A stretch of DNA of 64,000 nt from Piscinibacter gummiphilus (GTDB lineage: Bacteria; Pseudomonadota; Gammaproteobacteria; Burkholderiales; Burkholderiaceae_C): assembly GCF_032681285.1 (NCBI RefSeq), contig NZ_CP136336.1, positions 3,955,001 through 4,019,000 on the forward strand, given 5' to 3'. A program made the position numbers and the translations under genes. Of the stretch, positions 47,192 to 54,905 are shown one piece after another. The notes under the pieces are model-generated. The model saw only the letters and a list, made by a program, of their open reading frames with translations, did no database searches and was not told where the DNA came from. The stretch's first letter is position 1. Every line of letters begins with the position of its first letter.

Positions 47192-47260
47192 GCCTAACCC
47201 TTCCATCGAGAGGACCCGCCCCGGCAAGCCGGGCCGGGCCTCTCATGTCAAACGTTGGGC
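47192..47260 (+). repeat. attC site 72
   Basis: R'' GCCTAAC, R' GTTGGGC; stem CCCGCCCCGG/CCGGGCCGGG. Belongs to the CYTH cassette. Confidence 0.92.
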
Positions 47261-47281
47261 GTCACCAATCGGAATCACTCA

Positions 47282-47803
47282 ATGAACGTTTCCGTTCGCG
47301 AGATGCGGCTTGAAGAGGTGGAGTCGGTCATCAACTACTTCCACGGTGCAGCGCCTGAGCACCTTGAACTCTTGGGAGTGGATCCAACACGCCTACCCAG
47401 CAAGGCGCAATGGAAGCAGCTCTACGAGCACGACTACTCGCAGCCGCGAGAGCGGCGAAAGAGTCTCCTCGTGCTTTGGCAAGCCGACGGAAGGGACATT
47501 GGCTTCTCTAGCGTAGACAAGATCAAGTTCGGCGAAGAGGCATACATGCATCTCCACGTATTCGAGTCGCAAAGTCGAAAGGCAGGCTATGGCGCGATGT
47601 GCGTGCGCCAGTCCGTAGCGATCTACTTCCAGCTACTGAAAATCAAGCGCCTCCTTTGCGAGCCAAATGCGTTCAACGTGGCGCCGAACAGAACGCTTCA
47701 GAAGGCTGGCTTCCGGTATGTCAAGACACACATGACTGTCCCAGGTCCGCTGAACTTCCATCAAGCCGTTACCCAGTGGGCGATCGAACAGCCTTTGCAG
47801 TGA
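47282..47803 (+). CDS. GNAT family acetyltransferase
   Basis: 173 residues. VREMRLEEVESVINYFHGAA opens the fold; DIGFSSVDKIKFGEEAYMHL and ESQSRKAGYGAMCVRQSV give strand 4 and the acetyl-CoA loop (RKAGYG, matching RxxGxG/A); VAPNRTLQKAGFRYVKTHMT gives motif B. Substrate unknown. GGAAT lies before ATG 47282. Confidence 0.85.
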   Translation: MNVSVREMRLEEVESVINYFHGAAPEHLELLGVDPTRLPSKAQWKQLYEHDYSQPRERRKSLLVLWQADGRDIGFSSVDKIKFGEEAYMHLHVFESQSRKAGYGAMCVRQSVAIYFQLLKIKRLLCEPNAFNVAPNRTLQKAGFRYVKTHMTVPGPLNFHQAVTQWAIEQPLQ

Positions 47804-47819
47804 AAGGTCGTGCAGTGAC

Positions 47820-47888
47820 GCCCAACCCCTCCATCGAGAGGACGTCGCCCGGCAAGCCGGGCGCCGCCTCTCATGTCAAACGTTAGGC
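47820..47888 (+). repeat. attC site 73
   Basis: R'' GCCCAAC, complement of this cassette's GTTGGGC start; R' GTTAGGC; L'' CCCCTCCATCG; stem CGTCGCCCGG/CCGGGCGCCG. Confidence 0.92.
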
Positions 47889-47893
47889 GTCAC

Positions 47894-48307
47894 ATGAGCG
47901 AATCGTCCGCTATTCGATACGAACTCTGGAGGGAAAACGAAGGCAACAGCTATTCGTTCTTCCCCGAAAGTAATCAAAGCGCAAGAAGACTTTTGCTTGC
48001 CAGCGCAGAACTTGTGTGGTGGTGCGAGGCAAGTTCTTGGGATGAAGCGTTGGTCAAGAAGGACTTATTCCTAGGTCTCAAGATTGCTTATCAAGATGGC
48101 TCCAAAGTCATGGTTGGCGATCTTGTCTCAGTCGAGAGCGGCCAAGTTCATGCAACTGTTTTTGAGATCGTCACCACCGAAGAGCAATTCCAAGAATGGG
48201 GCGTGGAACTGCCTGGCGTCATGCTCAGGTGTGAGCCGTCCGATTTGCTCTACCTTCCAACCAAGTCGCTGGCAAATGAACCACTCCAGCTCCTTTCAAG
48301 GCCTTGA
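47894..48307 (+). CDS. Hypothetical protein of two possible parts
   Basis: 137 residues. N-terminal YELWRENEGNSYSFFPESNQ with SARRLLLASAELVWWCEA is a pattern I associate with short stand-alone proteins, while the C-terminal half (YQDGSKVMVGDLVSVESGQV and EWGVELPGVMLRCEPSDLLY) resembles another short family. It may be a fusion of two cassette genes. No activity known. Confidence 0.55.
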   Translation: MSESSAIRYELWRENEGNSYSFFPESNQSARRLLLASAELVWWCEASSWDEALVKKDLFLGLKIAYQDGSKVMVGDLVSVESGQVHATVFEIVTTEEQFQEWGVELPGVMLRCEPSDLLYLPTKSLANEPLQLLSRP

Positions 48308-48341
48308 GCGTCGTGCAGCATTCCAACGACTGCCACCCGAC

Positions 48342-48410
48342 GCCTAACCCTTCCTTCGAGAGGACGCTGCCCGGCAAGCCGGTCAGCGCCTCTCATGTCA
48401 AACGTTAGAG
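48342..48410 (+). repeat. attC site 74
   Basis: R'' GCCTAAC, R' GTTAGAG; L'' CCTTCCTTCG; stem CGCTGCCCGG/CCGGTCAGCG. Confidence 0.92.
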
Positions 48411-48429
48411 CTCTCGTCTATCTTCCATC

Positions 48430-48876
48430 ATGGGCATTTCCAGCTTCATCAAGTCACTGCTGCCGTCAAAGTCAAGCGCACCCGCTGAAACGAACACCTT
48501 TGACGTAGAACAGTTCATCTACGTCAAGATTCCTGGAGACATCGGCCCAATGGATCGAGGAGACCTATTCGAAGACCAAATTGAACCGGTTCTAGCGGAG
48601 AAAAACCTTGGAACGATATCTGGTGGAGGCTCTTCACTAGGTGATGAACGTCCAGATGGGAGTCGCCGTATTAGCTTTTGCGGCATAGACATCGACACGA
48701 CGTCCAGAGATGATGCACTCGTCGTATTGAGGGATCTTCTGCCGACACTCAACACGCCTGTCGGAACCGAGCTTCACTACACAAAGAATGGGCAGAAGCT
48801 TCAAGACGAGCTCGTTGCGGAAGGCTGGCTTTTGGAAAGGCCGCGCGTGTTCGATCACCCTGGCTTTGGTGTCTAG
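48430..48876 (+). CDS. Hypothetical 148-residue protein
   Basis: Soluble, acidic. An N-terminal linker (SSFIKSLLPSKSSAPAE) precedes a domain with FDVEQFIYVKIPGDIGPMDR, GTISGGGSSLGDERPDGSRR and CGIDIDTTSRDDALVVLRDL. I do not recognise a named family. ATG 48430. Confidence 0.58.
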   Translation: MGISSFIKSLLPSKSSAPAETNTFDVEQFIYVKIPGDIGPMDRGDLFEDQIEPVLAEKNLGTISGGGSSLGDERPDGSRRISFCGIDIDTTSRDDALVVLRDLLPTLNTPVGTELHYTKNGQKLQDELVAEGWLLERPRVFDHPGFGV

Positions 48877-48885
48877 CGTGCAGAG

Positions 48886-48957
48886 CTCTAACCCTTCCAT
48901 CGAGAGGACGCTTTCCGGCCTGCGGCCTCCAAGCGCCTCTCATGTCAAACGTTAGGC
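48886..48957 (+). repeat. attC site 75 (divergent centre)
   Basis: R'' CTCTAAC, complement of this cassette's GTTAGAG start; R' GTTAGGC. The centre reads CGCTTTCCGGCCTGCGGCC instead of the CCGGCAAGCCGG hairpin. Confidence 0.9.
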
Positions 48958-48965
48958 TGCACAAA

Positions 48966-49819
48966 ATGCGCGCCCCTTCCAGATCAATGCCCAAACTGAA
49001 GCGTCCAGCGCCAAGCTCCTTTGGCCAGTTCGTATTGGTAGCAATCGTTGGCGCAGCGCTATTCGGAATGTGCGTTCTAGCGGCAAAGCACCCATGGATA
49101 GTGATCCCAGCTATAGCCGCAATTGCCCTCTGGAGTTGGTACGACTCACGCGCTCGGGCTCGGCGCTTACTTGCACTGGCGAAGGGGCGAACTGGCCAAG
49201 ACATTTGCGAGTTCGCAAGAGAGTTCGACTAGACACATGGGTAGTTCGAGCGGTCTACGAGCAGCTACAGGAATACTTGGTCGACGTTCATCCGAAGTTT
49301 CCTGTCAGAGCTGACGACGTACTTCTCAAGAACCTCGTGTCAGACCCTGACGACTTAGACATCAGTCTGGTAGAGGAAATCTCTGAAAGAACAGGCCGGC
49401 AATGGCTCAGAGTCGCAAAGCTGCTTTGGGCTCTCCTTGCTCCGCCGTCGGGCTCGTCTTCGCAGCGCTCCCATTGGCCTTTGGTGGCAAGGTCGCCTTG
49501 AATGGCGGCGCTCTTGAAGTCACGTATCGCCCTAGCCTCTCAAGCTGCGGCAGGCTGGCCAAGGGGCTGCCATTCAGAGGCATCGTGTTTGGCCATGTCA
49601 TCTTGCCCGTCGCAGAAGAAGAGCTTCAACGCATTGGCCCGCATGAGCGGGTTCATGTTGATCAGTACGAGCGCTGGGGTCCGCTATTCTTCGTCGCCTT
49701 ACGGGCTGTCTAGCCTATGGCAGTTGCTCAGAGGCCGTAGCCCGTACTGGTACAACCACTTTGAGGTTGAGGCTCGCCAGCAAAGCACCGAGGCACATCG
49801 TGCGAAAGGCGGCGCCTAA
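48966..49819 (+). pseudogene. Decayed fusion of two cassette genes
   Basis: Part 1 (ATG 48966) encodes a two-helix membrane protein ending LLALAKGRTGQDICEFAREF; a frameshift at about 49231 displaces its continuation TWVVRAVYEQLQEYLVDVHP...VEEISERTGR. At about 49399 this runs without an attC into QWLRVAKLLWAL, the start of a relative of the HERVH protein at 43423. That part has two more frameshifts (near 49440 and 49695) before SLWQLLRGRSPYWYNHFEVE, and ends in the TAA of attC 76. Confidence 0.75.
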
Positions 49820-49882
49820 CCCTTCCATCGAGAGGACCCGCCCCGGCAAGCCGGGTCGGGCCTCTCATGTCAAACGTTAGGC
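49814..49882 (+). repeat. attC site 76
   Basis: R'' GCCTAAC, R' GTTAGGC; stem CCGCCCCGG/CCGGGTCGGG. Confidence 0.92.
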
Positions 49883-49976
49883 GCCTGAAAGCGAGAACTG
49901 CACTAGGCTTTCGTAGAGCATCGCCACTGATGCCCCTTCTGCGATCAACCCAACATCAATACCAAAGGGAGCCCCA

Positions 49977-50411
49977 ATGAATCGTCTAGCCAAAGCACTG
50001 GCCTTGTTCGTCGTCGTCTTTCACATGCTGGCTTTCGTCATTGAGGCCTTCCTATGGATGCGCCCCGCAATCTATGAGTTCTCCCTTTCGCGCTTCCAAA
50101 CCGTGGTGCCACTTGGTCTTCACGACCAGGCGTTGCTATTGAAGCCACACTTCATAAACCAAGTCTTCTACAACCTGTTCCTCGCCATTGCAGGAGTTGC
50201 CGGCCTCATCCTCGTCACCAAGGGGAAGAAAGAAGCTGGCCACGCGCTTGTCGGGTACATGTGCGCGTCAGCGGTAGGCGCAGGCGTTGTTCTGGCGTTT
50301 ACGAGCATCGCCTACATCGGCGCTCTACTGCAGGCGCTACCTGCCGCCATCGCGCTCGCTGCAATGCTTCGCGCCTCCCCATCGCCGGCCCTGGCAAATG
50401 CAGGCGCCTAA
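49977..50411 (+). CDS. DUF1304 family membrane protein, copy 2
   Basis: 144 residues, differing from 24216-24650 at only a few positions (such as LALFVVVFH, KPHFINQVF). The 95 bp leader is also conserved. The cassette ends with a CAAGGGC-type attC, whereas copy 1 has the CCGG type. It is the last cassette of the array. Confidence 0.85.
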   Translation: MNRLAKALALFVVVFHMLAFVIEAFLWMRPAIYEFSLSRFQTVVPLGLHDQALLLKPHFINQVFYNLFLAIAGVAGLILVTKGKKEAGHALVGYMCASAVGAGVVLAFTSIAYIGALLQALPAAIALAAMLRASPSPALANAGA

Positions 50412-50477
50412 CCCTTCCATCGAGAGGACGTCACAAGGGCTGCGCCCTTGCGCCGCCTCTCATGTCAAACGTTAGGC
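50406..50477 (+). repeat. attC site 77, distal end of the array
   Basis: R'' GCCTAAC, R' GTTAGGC; 72 bp CAAGGGC/GCCCTTG subtype. No attC is found to the right. Confidence 0.92.
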
Positions 50478-50646
50478 GTCCGGATTCAGCTCACCCATCA
50501 GGCCGACTCGACGCATCTTTCACCGAAGGAGTCCTTCTGTAAATTTCCGAATCTGATGAAAGAGAGGGGCGCTACGGCTCATATGCAACGCCCCAGCGGC
50601 ATTCGTCGACGCGTCCTTGGGGAACCATTCAGCCAGCCAGACAACG

Positions 50647-51654
50647 ATGCAACCAACCGCCAGATTCGACCGCTGCACCCGCCTCCGTCCGACAGCCCAC
50701 AACCGCCAGGAGGCCGTGGACCGCATCATCCAGGGACTGAGTGAACGGGCCGCTGAGCTCGCGTCTCAACCCGGAGAGACTCGCCTTCGCGACGCTTTGC
50801 CTTCGGGGCCGGCGTTGCAGATGATTCCGCTCGTCCTGCAACGTGCAGACGAGCTCGGCATCATCGCGACGGATCGCCTCCTGCGGCGCGACTCCCGCGG
50901 AGCCGACACACTCGCCCTGGCCTTGTCGTACGCGTTCTGGGCTCAGGCGATGGACGGCTGCCAGCGGGCGGCCCTTGGCGTCGGGAACCGTGCGCCGTTC
51001 CGTGGAGGGGACGTAGCCATGTTCCTGTGGTGCCTCGCCGTAGCGCGCGCGCCAGCCGACGTCTCCCTGGTCTGGGGTCACCGGCTGCACGGCCTCGCCA
51101 CCGAACGTGGCCTCGCCGACGACATCTTGGACGATCCCGTGGCCGCGTTCATGGAGACCTTGCTGGATGCCTTTTGTGGAACTCGCCCACTCTCTGCCGA
51201 GAAAGTCCATCCAGGTCCCGATGCTTTCGGGCCGTTGCTCCGCGCCATCGGCACGCCCTCATGGGAAGCTGAACTGGCGAACTACTGCGACTACCGGCTG
51301 TCGCGCGCCTACGAATTTCCGAGTCGGGAAGCCCCCCGAGCCAAGCCGGGTTCGTACTACTTTTTCAATCGTCAGTGGTTCGCAATCGTTCCGCTGGAAC
51401 TGCTGGCGCTGAAGGCCGTGCATGATCGCCACGCCGAGGCGCCATTGAGCCTCGACGTCGACCATCCGCTGCTTCGGACCCCGTGCGTCAACCTGCCGAG
51501 CGTCGAACGGCTGATATCGGACGAAGTACTGGATGCCGTGATCCGCCGCTACGAAACCGAGTTCGGGACCGGATGGCAACCATTTGTCGTCCTAGCGCCA
51601 AACCGGAAGCACGTCGGCGGGTTGCTGCGGAGACTCTTCGGCTGGCTGCACTGA
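50647..51654 (+). CDS. Hypothetical protein next to the array end
   Basis: 335 residues from ATG 50647 (TTG 50617 also in frame; the true start could be near GTG 50719). Soluble, rich in Arg/Asp/Leu; blocks such as GVGNRAPFRGGDVAMFLWCL and PGSYYFFNRQWFAIVPLELL. No family recognised. Base composition is closer to the chromosome than to the cassettes. The 169 bp between attC 77 and this start show no gene. Confidence 0.65.
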   Translation: MQPTARFDRCTRLRPTAHNRQEAVDRIIQGLSERAAELASQPGETRLRDALPSGPALQMIPLVLQRADELGIIATDRLLRRDSRGADTLALALSYAFWAQAMDGCQRAALGVGNRAPFRGGDVAMFLWCLAVARAPADVSLVWGHRLHGLATERGLADDILDDPVAAFMETLLDAFCGTRPLSAEKVHPGPDAFGPLLRAIGTPSWEAELANYCDYRLSRAYEFPSREAPRAKPGSYYFFNRQWFAIVPLELLALKAVHDRHAEAPLSLDVDHPLLRTPCVNLPSVERLISDEVLDAVIRRYETEFGTGWQPFVVLAPNRKHVGGLLRRLFGWLH

Positions 51655-51711
51655 TCGACTCTAAAAAAATGACGGCAGAGTTGGGGCGGAAGCATCCCGC
51701 GACGCTTGAGT

Positions 51712-52320
51712 TCAACTTTGAAGTGCAACACCCTGCAGACGGCGGAAGGCTTCCGCCGGTGTTCTAAATCCTAGTCGCTCACGCGGCCGGTTGTTGAGTT
51801 CATTGGCGATCCAGTTGCACTGGGCCTGGGTCAGGTTCTTCAAGCACATGCCTTTGGGCAGGTACTGCCGGATCAGCCCGTTGGTGTTCTCGTTGGTGCC
51901 CCGTTCCCATGAGTGGTACGGCGTGGCGAAGAAGAACTTCACCCCGAACTGCTCTGCACGCTCTTGTAGCCGTGGAACTCGGTCCCGTTGTCCAGCGTGA
52001 TTGTCTTGATCCGGCCTCTTAGCCCAATCACCAGGCGAGCCAAGGCCGAAGCAGCCTGCTCGGCATTCCTTGCACTCAGCTTCTTGATCAGCACGTAGCC
52101 GGTCACCCGCTCCACCAGCATCAAGATGCAGTGGCGTCCGTCCGGGCCCATCACGGTGTCGCCCTCGTAGTGCCCGATCTCCTGGCGCAAGTTCACCTCG
52201 GGTGGGCGTTCGCTGATGTGGCTCTTGCCAGCCAGCAGGCCGCGCGTGGCGGGGCTTCCTCGGTGCTTGCGACCGATCTTGCTCATGTGCCTGAGGCTTC
52301 TCCAGAGGTTTCCGCCTCCA
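51712..52320 (-). pseudogene. IS30-family transposase remnant (C-terminal two thirds, frameshifted)
   Basis: Reading right to left: LRHMSKIGRKHRGS, GHYEGDTVMGPDGRH (first Asp), IKTITLDNGTEFHGY (second Asp), then a frameshift near 51960, then FGVKFFFATPYHSWERGTNE (Glu), LNNRPRERLGFRTPAEAF. The N-terminal DNA-binding part is missing. Non-functional. Confidence 0.85.
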
Positions 52321-52323
52321 AGC

Positions 52324-52476
52324 ATGGACCTCAGCACCGCCACCCAGGCACAGTTCACCGCTATCGAGCGCTCCCTCAACAATCGCCCTCGCGCTATCCT
52401 CGACGTCGCCACCCCTCAAGAAGTCTTCGATCAACTCAAGCTCAACCACATCGCGGGTGTCGCGCTTCAAGTTTGA
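52324..52476 (+). pseudogene. IS30-family transposase C-terminal fragment
   Basis: MDLSTATQAQFTAIERSLNN, RPRAILDVATPQEVFDQLKL and ending GVALQV match the last 50 residues of a second IS30-type transposase, opposite in orientation to the remnant it abuts. Confidence 0.75.
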
Positions 52477-53293
52477 AATCGCCCGGATCTCCGGCTGTGT
52501 GCTGCGCCACAGTCGTGACCCGCTTCTGAGGACCGCGCCTCCTGAGAATGACGAACTGAAACAAAAGAACTGTCGCCACACATAGGACCGCAGTTCCAAG
52601 AAGCATCGGCTGAATCCGTTGCATCTTGCCCAACGCCCCTGCATTTGCCAGAGCCTGAAGCACACCCAACATGCCCAAGAAGTTGTGGAAGACCGCAGTG
52701 CCAAGCACGTCTCGACTGGCGAAGAAGAAGGTAGACGTGCCCAAGCCAACTACCGTCAAGAACCCAACCATGCCCCATGTGTTGAATGGCGGGCTGTGAG
52801 CAAAGTGGTACAGACCAAACAGGACGGACGAGGTAAGTGCAGCCAGCAGTATCCGGGTCCACCCCTGGCTGAATGAAGCCTCCGCGGCTGCTCCTATGAC
52901 CGCCCAACACACGACGACTTCGGCGGCCGAAACAACGAACACCTGGCTGAATGCGTTCAGCATGACAACGGGATTCATCGTCGGTGGATTCAGCAGCACG
53001 TAAAGACCCAGACCCAGGCCCAGCCCCACAGCAACGGCAGCAAGCGTTCGCCGCGCGGAGCCGAGCCCGGCGGAGTTGGCCTTTATGGCTCCTGAGTGCG
53101 TGAAATGGACAATGCTTGCCAGTCCAACGGAAACGCCGAGAAGTAGGTTGCCTACAAGCGCGTAGACGATGCGATCGACCACGGCGTCCGGCCGAAGGAG
53201 CGTATGCATACGCCCCTCAAGAAGCCAAGTCGCGAAGCTCCACAAGATAAAGACGCCAAGCGCTCCAACAAGAACAGTACGCTTATCAGTCAT
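52442..53293 (-). CDS. CPBP-like (CAAX protease-type) membrane protein
   Basis: 283 residues, about seven or eight membrane helices. VLFGLYHFAHS and TAVFHNFLGML resemble CPBP motifs 2 and 3; the EExxxR motif 1 is not evident, only an AAEVVVCW segment, so peptidase activity is doubtful. The C-terminal GDFKLEARHPRCG is antisense to the IS30 fragment, so the original stop was lost and replaced by IS sequence. ATG 53293 is preferred over 53329. Confidence 0.6.
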   Translation of the reverse strand: MTDKRTVLVGALGVFILWSFATWLLEGRMHTLLRPDAVVDRIVYALVGNLLLGVSVGLASIVHFTHSGAIKANSAGLGSARRTLAAVAVGLGLGLGLYVLLNPPTMNPVVMLNAFSQVFVVSAAEVVVCWAVIGAAAEASFSQGWTRILLAALTSSVLFGLYHFAHSPPFNTWGMVGFLTVVGLGTSTFFFASRDVLGTAVFHNFLGMLGVLQALANAGALGKMQRIQPMLLGTAVLCVATVLLFQFVILRRRGPQKRVTTVAQHTAGDPGDFKLEARHPRCG

Positions 53294-53334
53294 GGCATGC
53301 TCCCACTGACTCAGCCGCCTAGGATGCATTCTGT

Positions 53335-53600
53335 GTGCGCAAGTACCTTGACGAATCTCAAGGCTCGCTGGGGCCTCACGACAGCCATCTCACCGAAGCT
53401 CAGCGCGTTCCCCTCGATGCCTTGCTCATCCAGGGTCATAACCAGCGTTACGCCGCCAGGCAGTTGGGCGTCAGCCCTTCCACCGTCTCTCGCGAGGTCA
53501 AGCGCGCTCGGGACTACGGGTTCACTCGCTACGTCGCGCTCTTCGGCCAGCGGGCCTATGCCGCCGGCCGCAAGCGAGCAGGTCGCTTGCGCCGCAGGTT
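53335..53600 (+). pseudogene. IS30-family transposase N-terminal fragment
   Basis: HLTEAQRVPLDALLIQGHNQ, RYAARQLGVSPSTVSREVKR and GQRAYAAGRKRAGRLRRR match the helix-turn-helix N-terminus of IS30 transposases; the coding signal is lost after about 53600. Confidence 0.78.
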
Positions 53601-53714
53601 CTGCCCTTCCGGTCGCAGCCGGCTCTGGCGCTTGGTCCGCGCCGGGTGGCACCGTAGACACCGAACACTACGCCCGCTTGCTTCAGCAGCTCCGTGCTGC
53701 CGTGTGGTCGGCCT

Positions 53715-53888
53715 TGGTGCCTTGCAGTCTCGGGACAGCGCGAGCGTGCTGTCGCCCACCGCGTAGACGAACTTCCCGTCGGGGCGCAAGCCGCCAGGCT
53801 TGAGCCCGAGGCAGTCTTCTCAGAAGGAGCGGGCGCGGACCATGTCCTTGACGGGGAGCATGGTGGTCACAGACGAGTTGGACAACAT
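53715..53888 (-). pseudogene. VOC/glyoxalase-family remnant
   Basis: Minus strand reads MLPVKDMVRARSF, then a stop codon where Tyr is expected, then EDCLGLKPGGLRPDGKFVYA, VGDSTLALSRD, the first module of a VOC protein. The rest is missing. Bases 53890-54281 hold nothing else I can support. Confidence 0.65.
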
Positions 53889-54281
53889 GGGACGTCCTTT
53901 CACTCAGTACGGCCCGACGATGGCCATGTGGCAAGCAGCGTGGTGCTCGGCCGGCGCTTCAGCTTGCCCCGCGAATGACGCTGGCGCCAGCGGCTCAGCG
54001 CCGCGCAGCTTGGCGGCGGGAGGGTTGCATGTCGGCAGTGGGCCAGCCATACGAGGCCACGAGGATGGTCTTCATGCGGGCCTTCTCGGTCTGCACAGGC
54101 GGGCTCACGACCACGACGGCTTCTTCGTTTTTCTCCGCTTTGAGCGGAAGATTCTTTCCAGTGCGAACTGCTTTCGAGGTCGTTTTCAAGGTCTCATGTC
54201 CATCGGAGGGTGCGCGATTGTATGAGGGCGTCCTGAGCCGTCCGTCCGAGGTCGGCAAGCGCCGATCGGTCGATGGCATCA

Positions 54282-54586
54282 TGCGGCCCACCATGAAGCT
54301 CACCCCCACGCCCCTGACCGCGGCTCTCGCCGGGATCATCGCCGCCATCGCATGGCCTTATCTGTGGGCGCGCTACGGTGGACCCGGCAGTGCCGGTAGC
54401 CTCGAGTTGGTCGTCGCGACCTTGCTCGTCATCGCCTTGCCGGCGCACGCGCTCGTGGTCGGGTTCTCGCGGCCGCAAGCGAGTGCGCCAGGTGCCGTCG
54501 ACACCGCCCTGCTCAAGCGCGTGGGCGCGTGGCTCGCAGCCGCCATTGTGGTCACCGTGTTGCGCCTCGCCTTGCTGCCCGGCTGA
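54282..54586 (+). CDS. Small membrane protein
   Basis: 100 residues from ATG 54282 (ATG 54294 also possible). Three hydrophobic segments: ALAGIIAAIAWPYLWA, LVVATLLVIALPAHALVVGF and WLAAAIVVTVLRLALL. Unknown function; codon use is chromosome-like. Confidence 0.6.
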
Positions 54587-54660
54587 GGCGACCTGCGGCC
54601 AAACGCCGCAGGCAAAATCCGCGATCCAGATTCACAGCGAGCACAGGAGACCACACGCAT

Positions 54661-54885
54661 ATGACACCTCTCAAACTGCTGGGCGCGGCCCTGATCGCCG
54701 CGGGTGTGCTGGCGCTGGTGTATGGCGGCTTCAGCTACACGAAGAACACGCACGACGTGAAGCTCGGCCCGATCGAGTTTTCGGTGAAAGAGAAAGAATC
54801 GGTCAACGTGCCGGTGTGGGCCGGCGTCGCCGCCATCGTGGGCGGTGCTGCGCTGCTGCTGTTCGGTGGCGGCCGGAAGGGCTGA
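54661..54885 (+). CDS. Small two-span membrane protein
   Basis: 74 residues. Helices KLLGAALIAAGVLALVYGGF and VWAGVAAIVGGAALLLFGGG flank KLGPIEFSVKEKESVNVPV, a layout common in small conserved proteobacterial membrane proteins. Function unknown. ATG 54661 follows AGGAGACC. Confidence 0.75.
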   Translation: MTPLKLLGAALIAAGVLALVYGGFSYTKNTHDVKLGPIEFSVKEKESVNVPVWAGVAAIVGGAALLLFGGGRKG

Positions 54886-54905
54886 ACGAACGAACGCGCA
54901 GGGCG

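Larger units (their letters stand above)
1..50477 (+). mobile_element. Chromosomal integron cassette array (distal part)
   Basis: Seventy-seven complete attC sites recur every 350-980 bp, apart from the IS-interrupted cassettes. Nearly all are in the same orientation, each placed 3' of one short + strand ORF. Cassette borders fall at the G^TT of each R' box. The uniform attC family is typical of resident chromosomal integrons. No integrase gene, attI or cassette promoter is visible; by cassette polarity they should lie to the left of base 1. The last attC ends at 50477 and no further site follows. In these entries, cassette N lies between attC N and attC N+1. Confidence 0.95.

Noticed and set aside
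35..50477. Regularly repeated sequence as a CRISPR array
   Set aside because: Repeats are about 70 bp imperfect hairpins spaced 350-980 bp apart with genes between them; they are attC sites, and no cas genes are present.
53995..54348. Minus-strand ORF of 117 codons
   Set aside because: Overlaps the better plus-strand membrane gene at 54282 at its start; the remaining part has no domain and no clear start.
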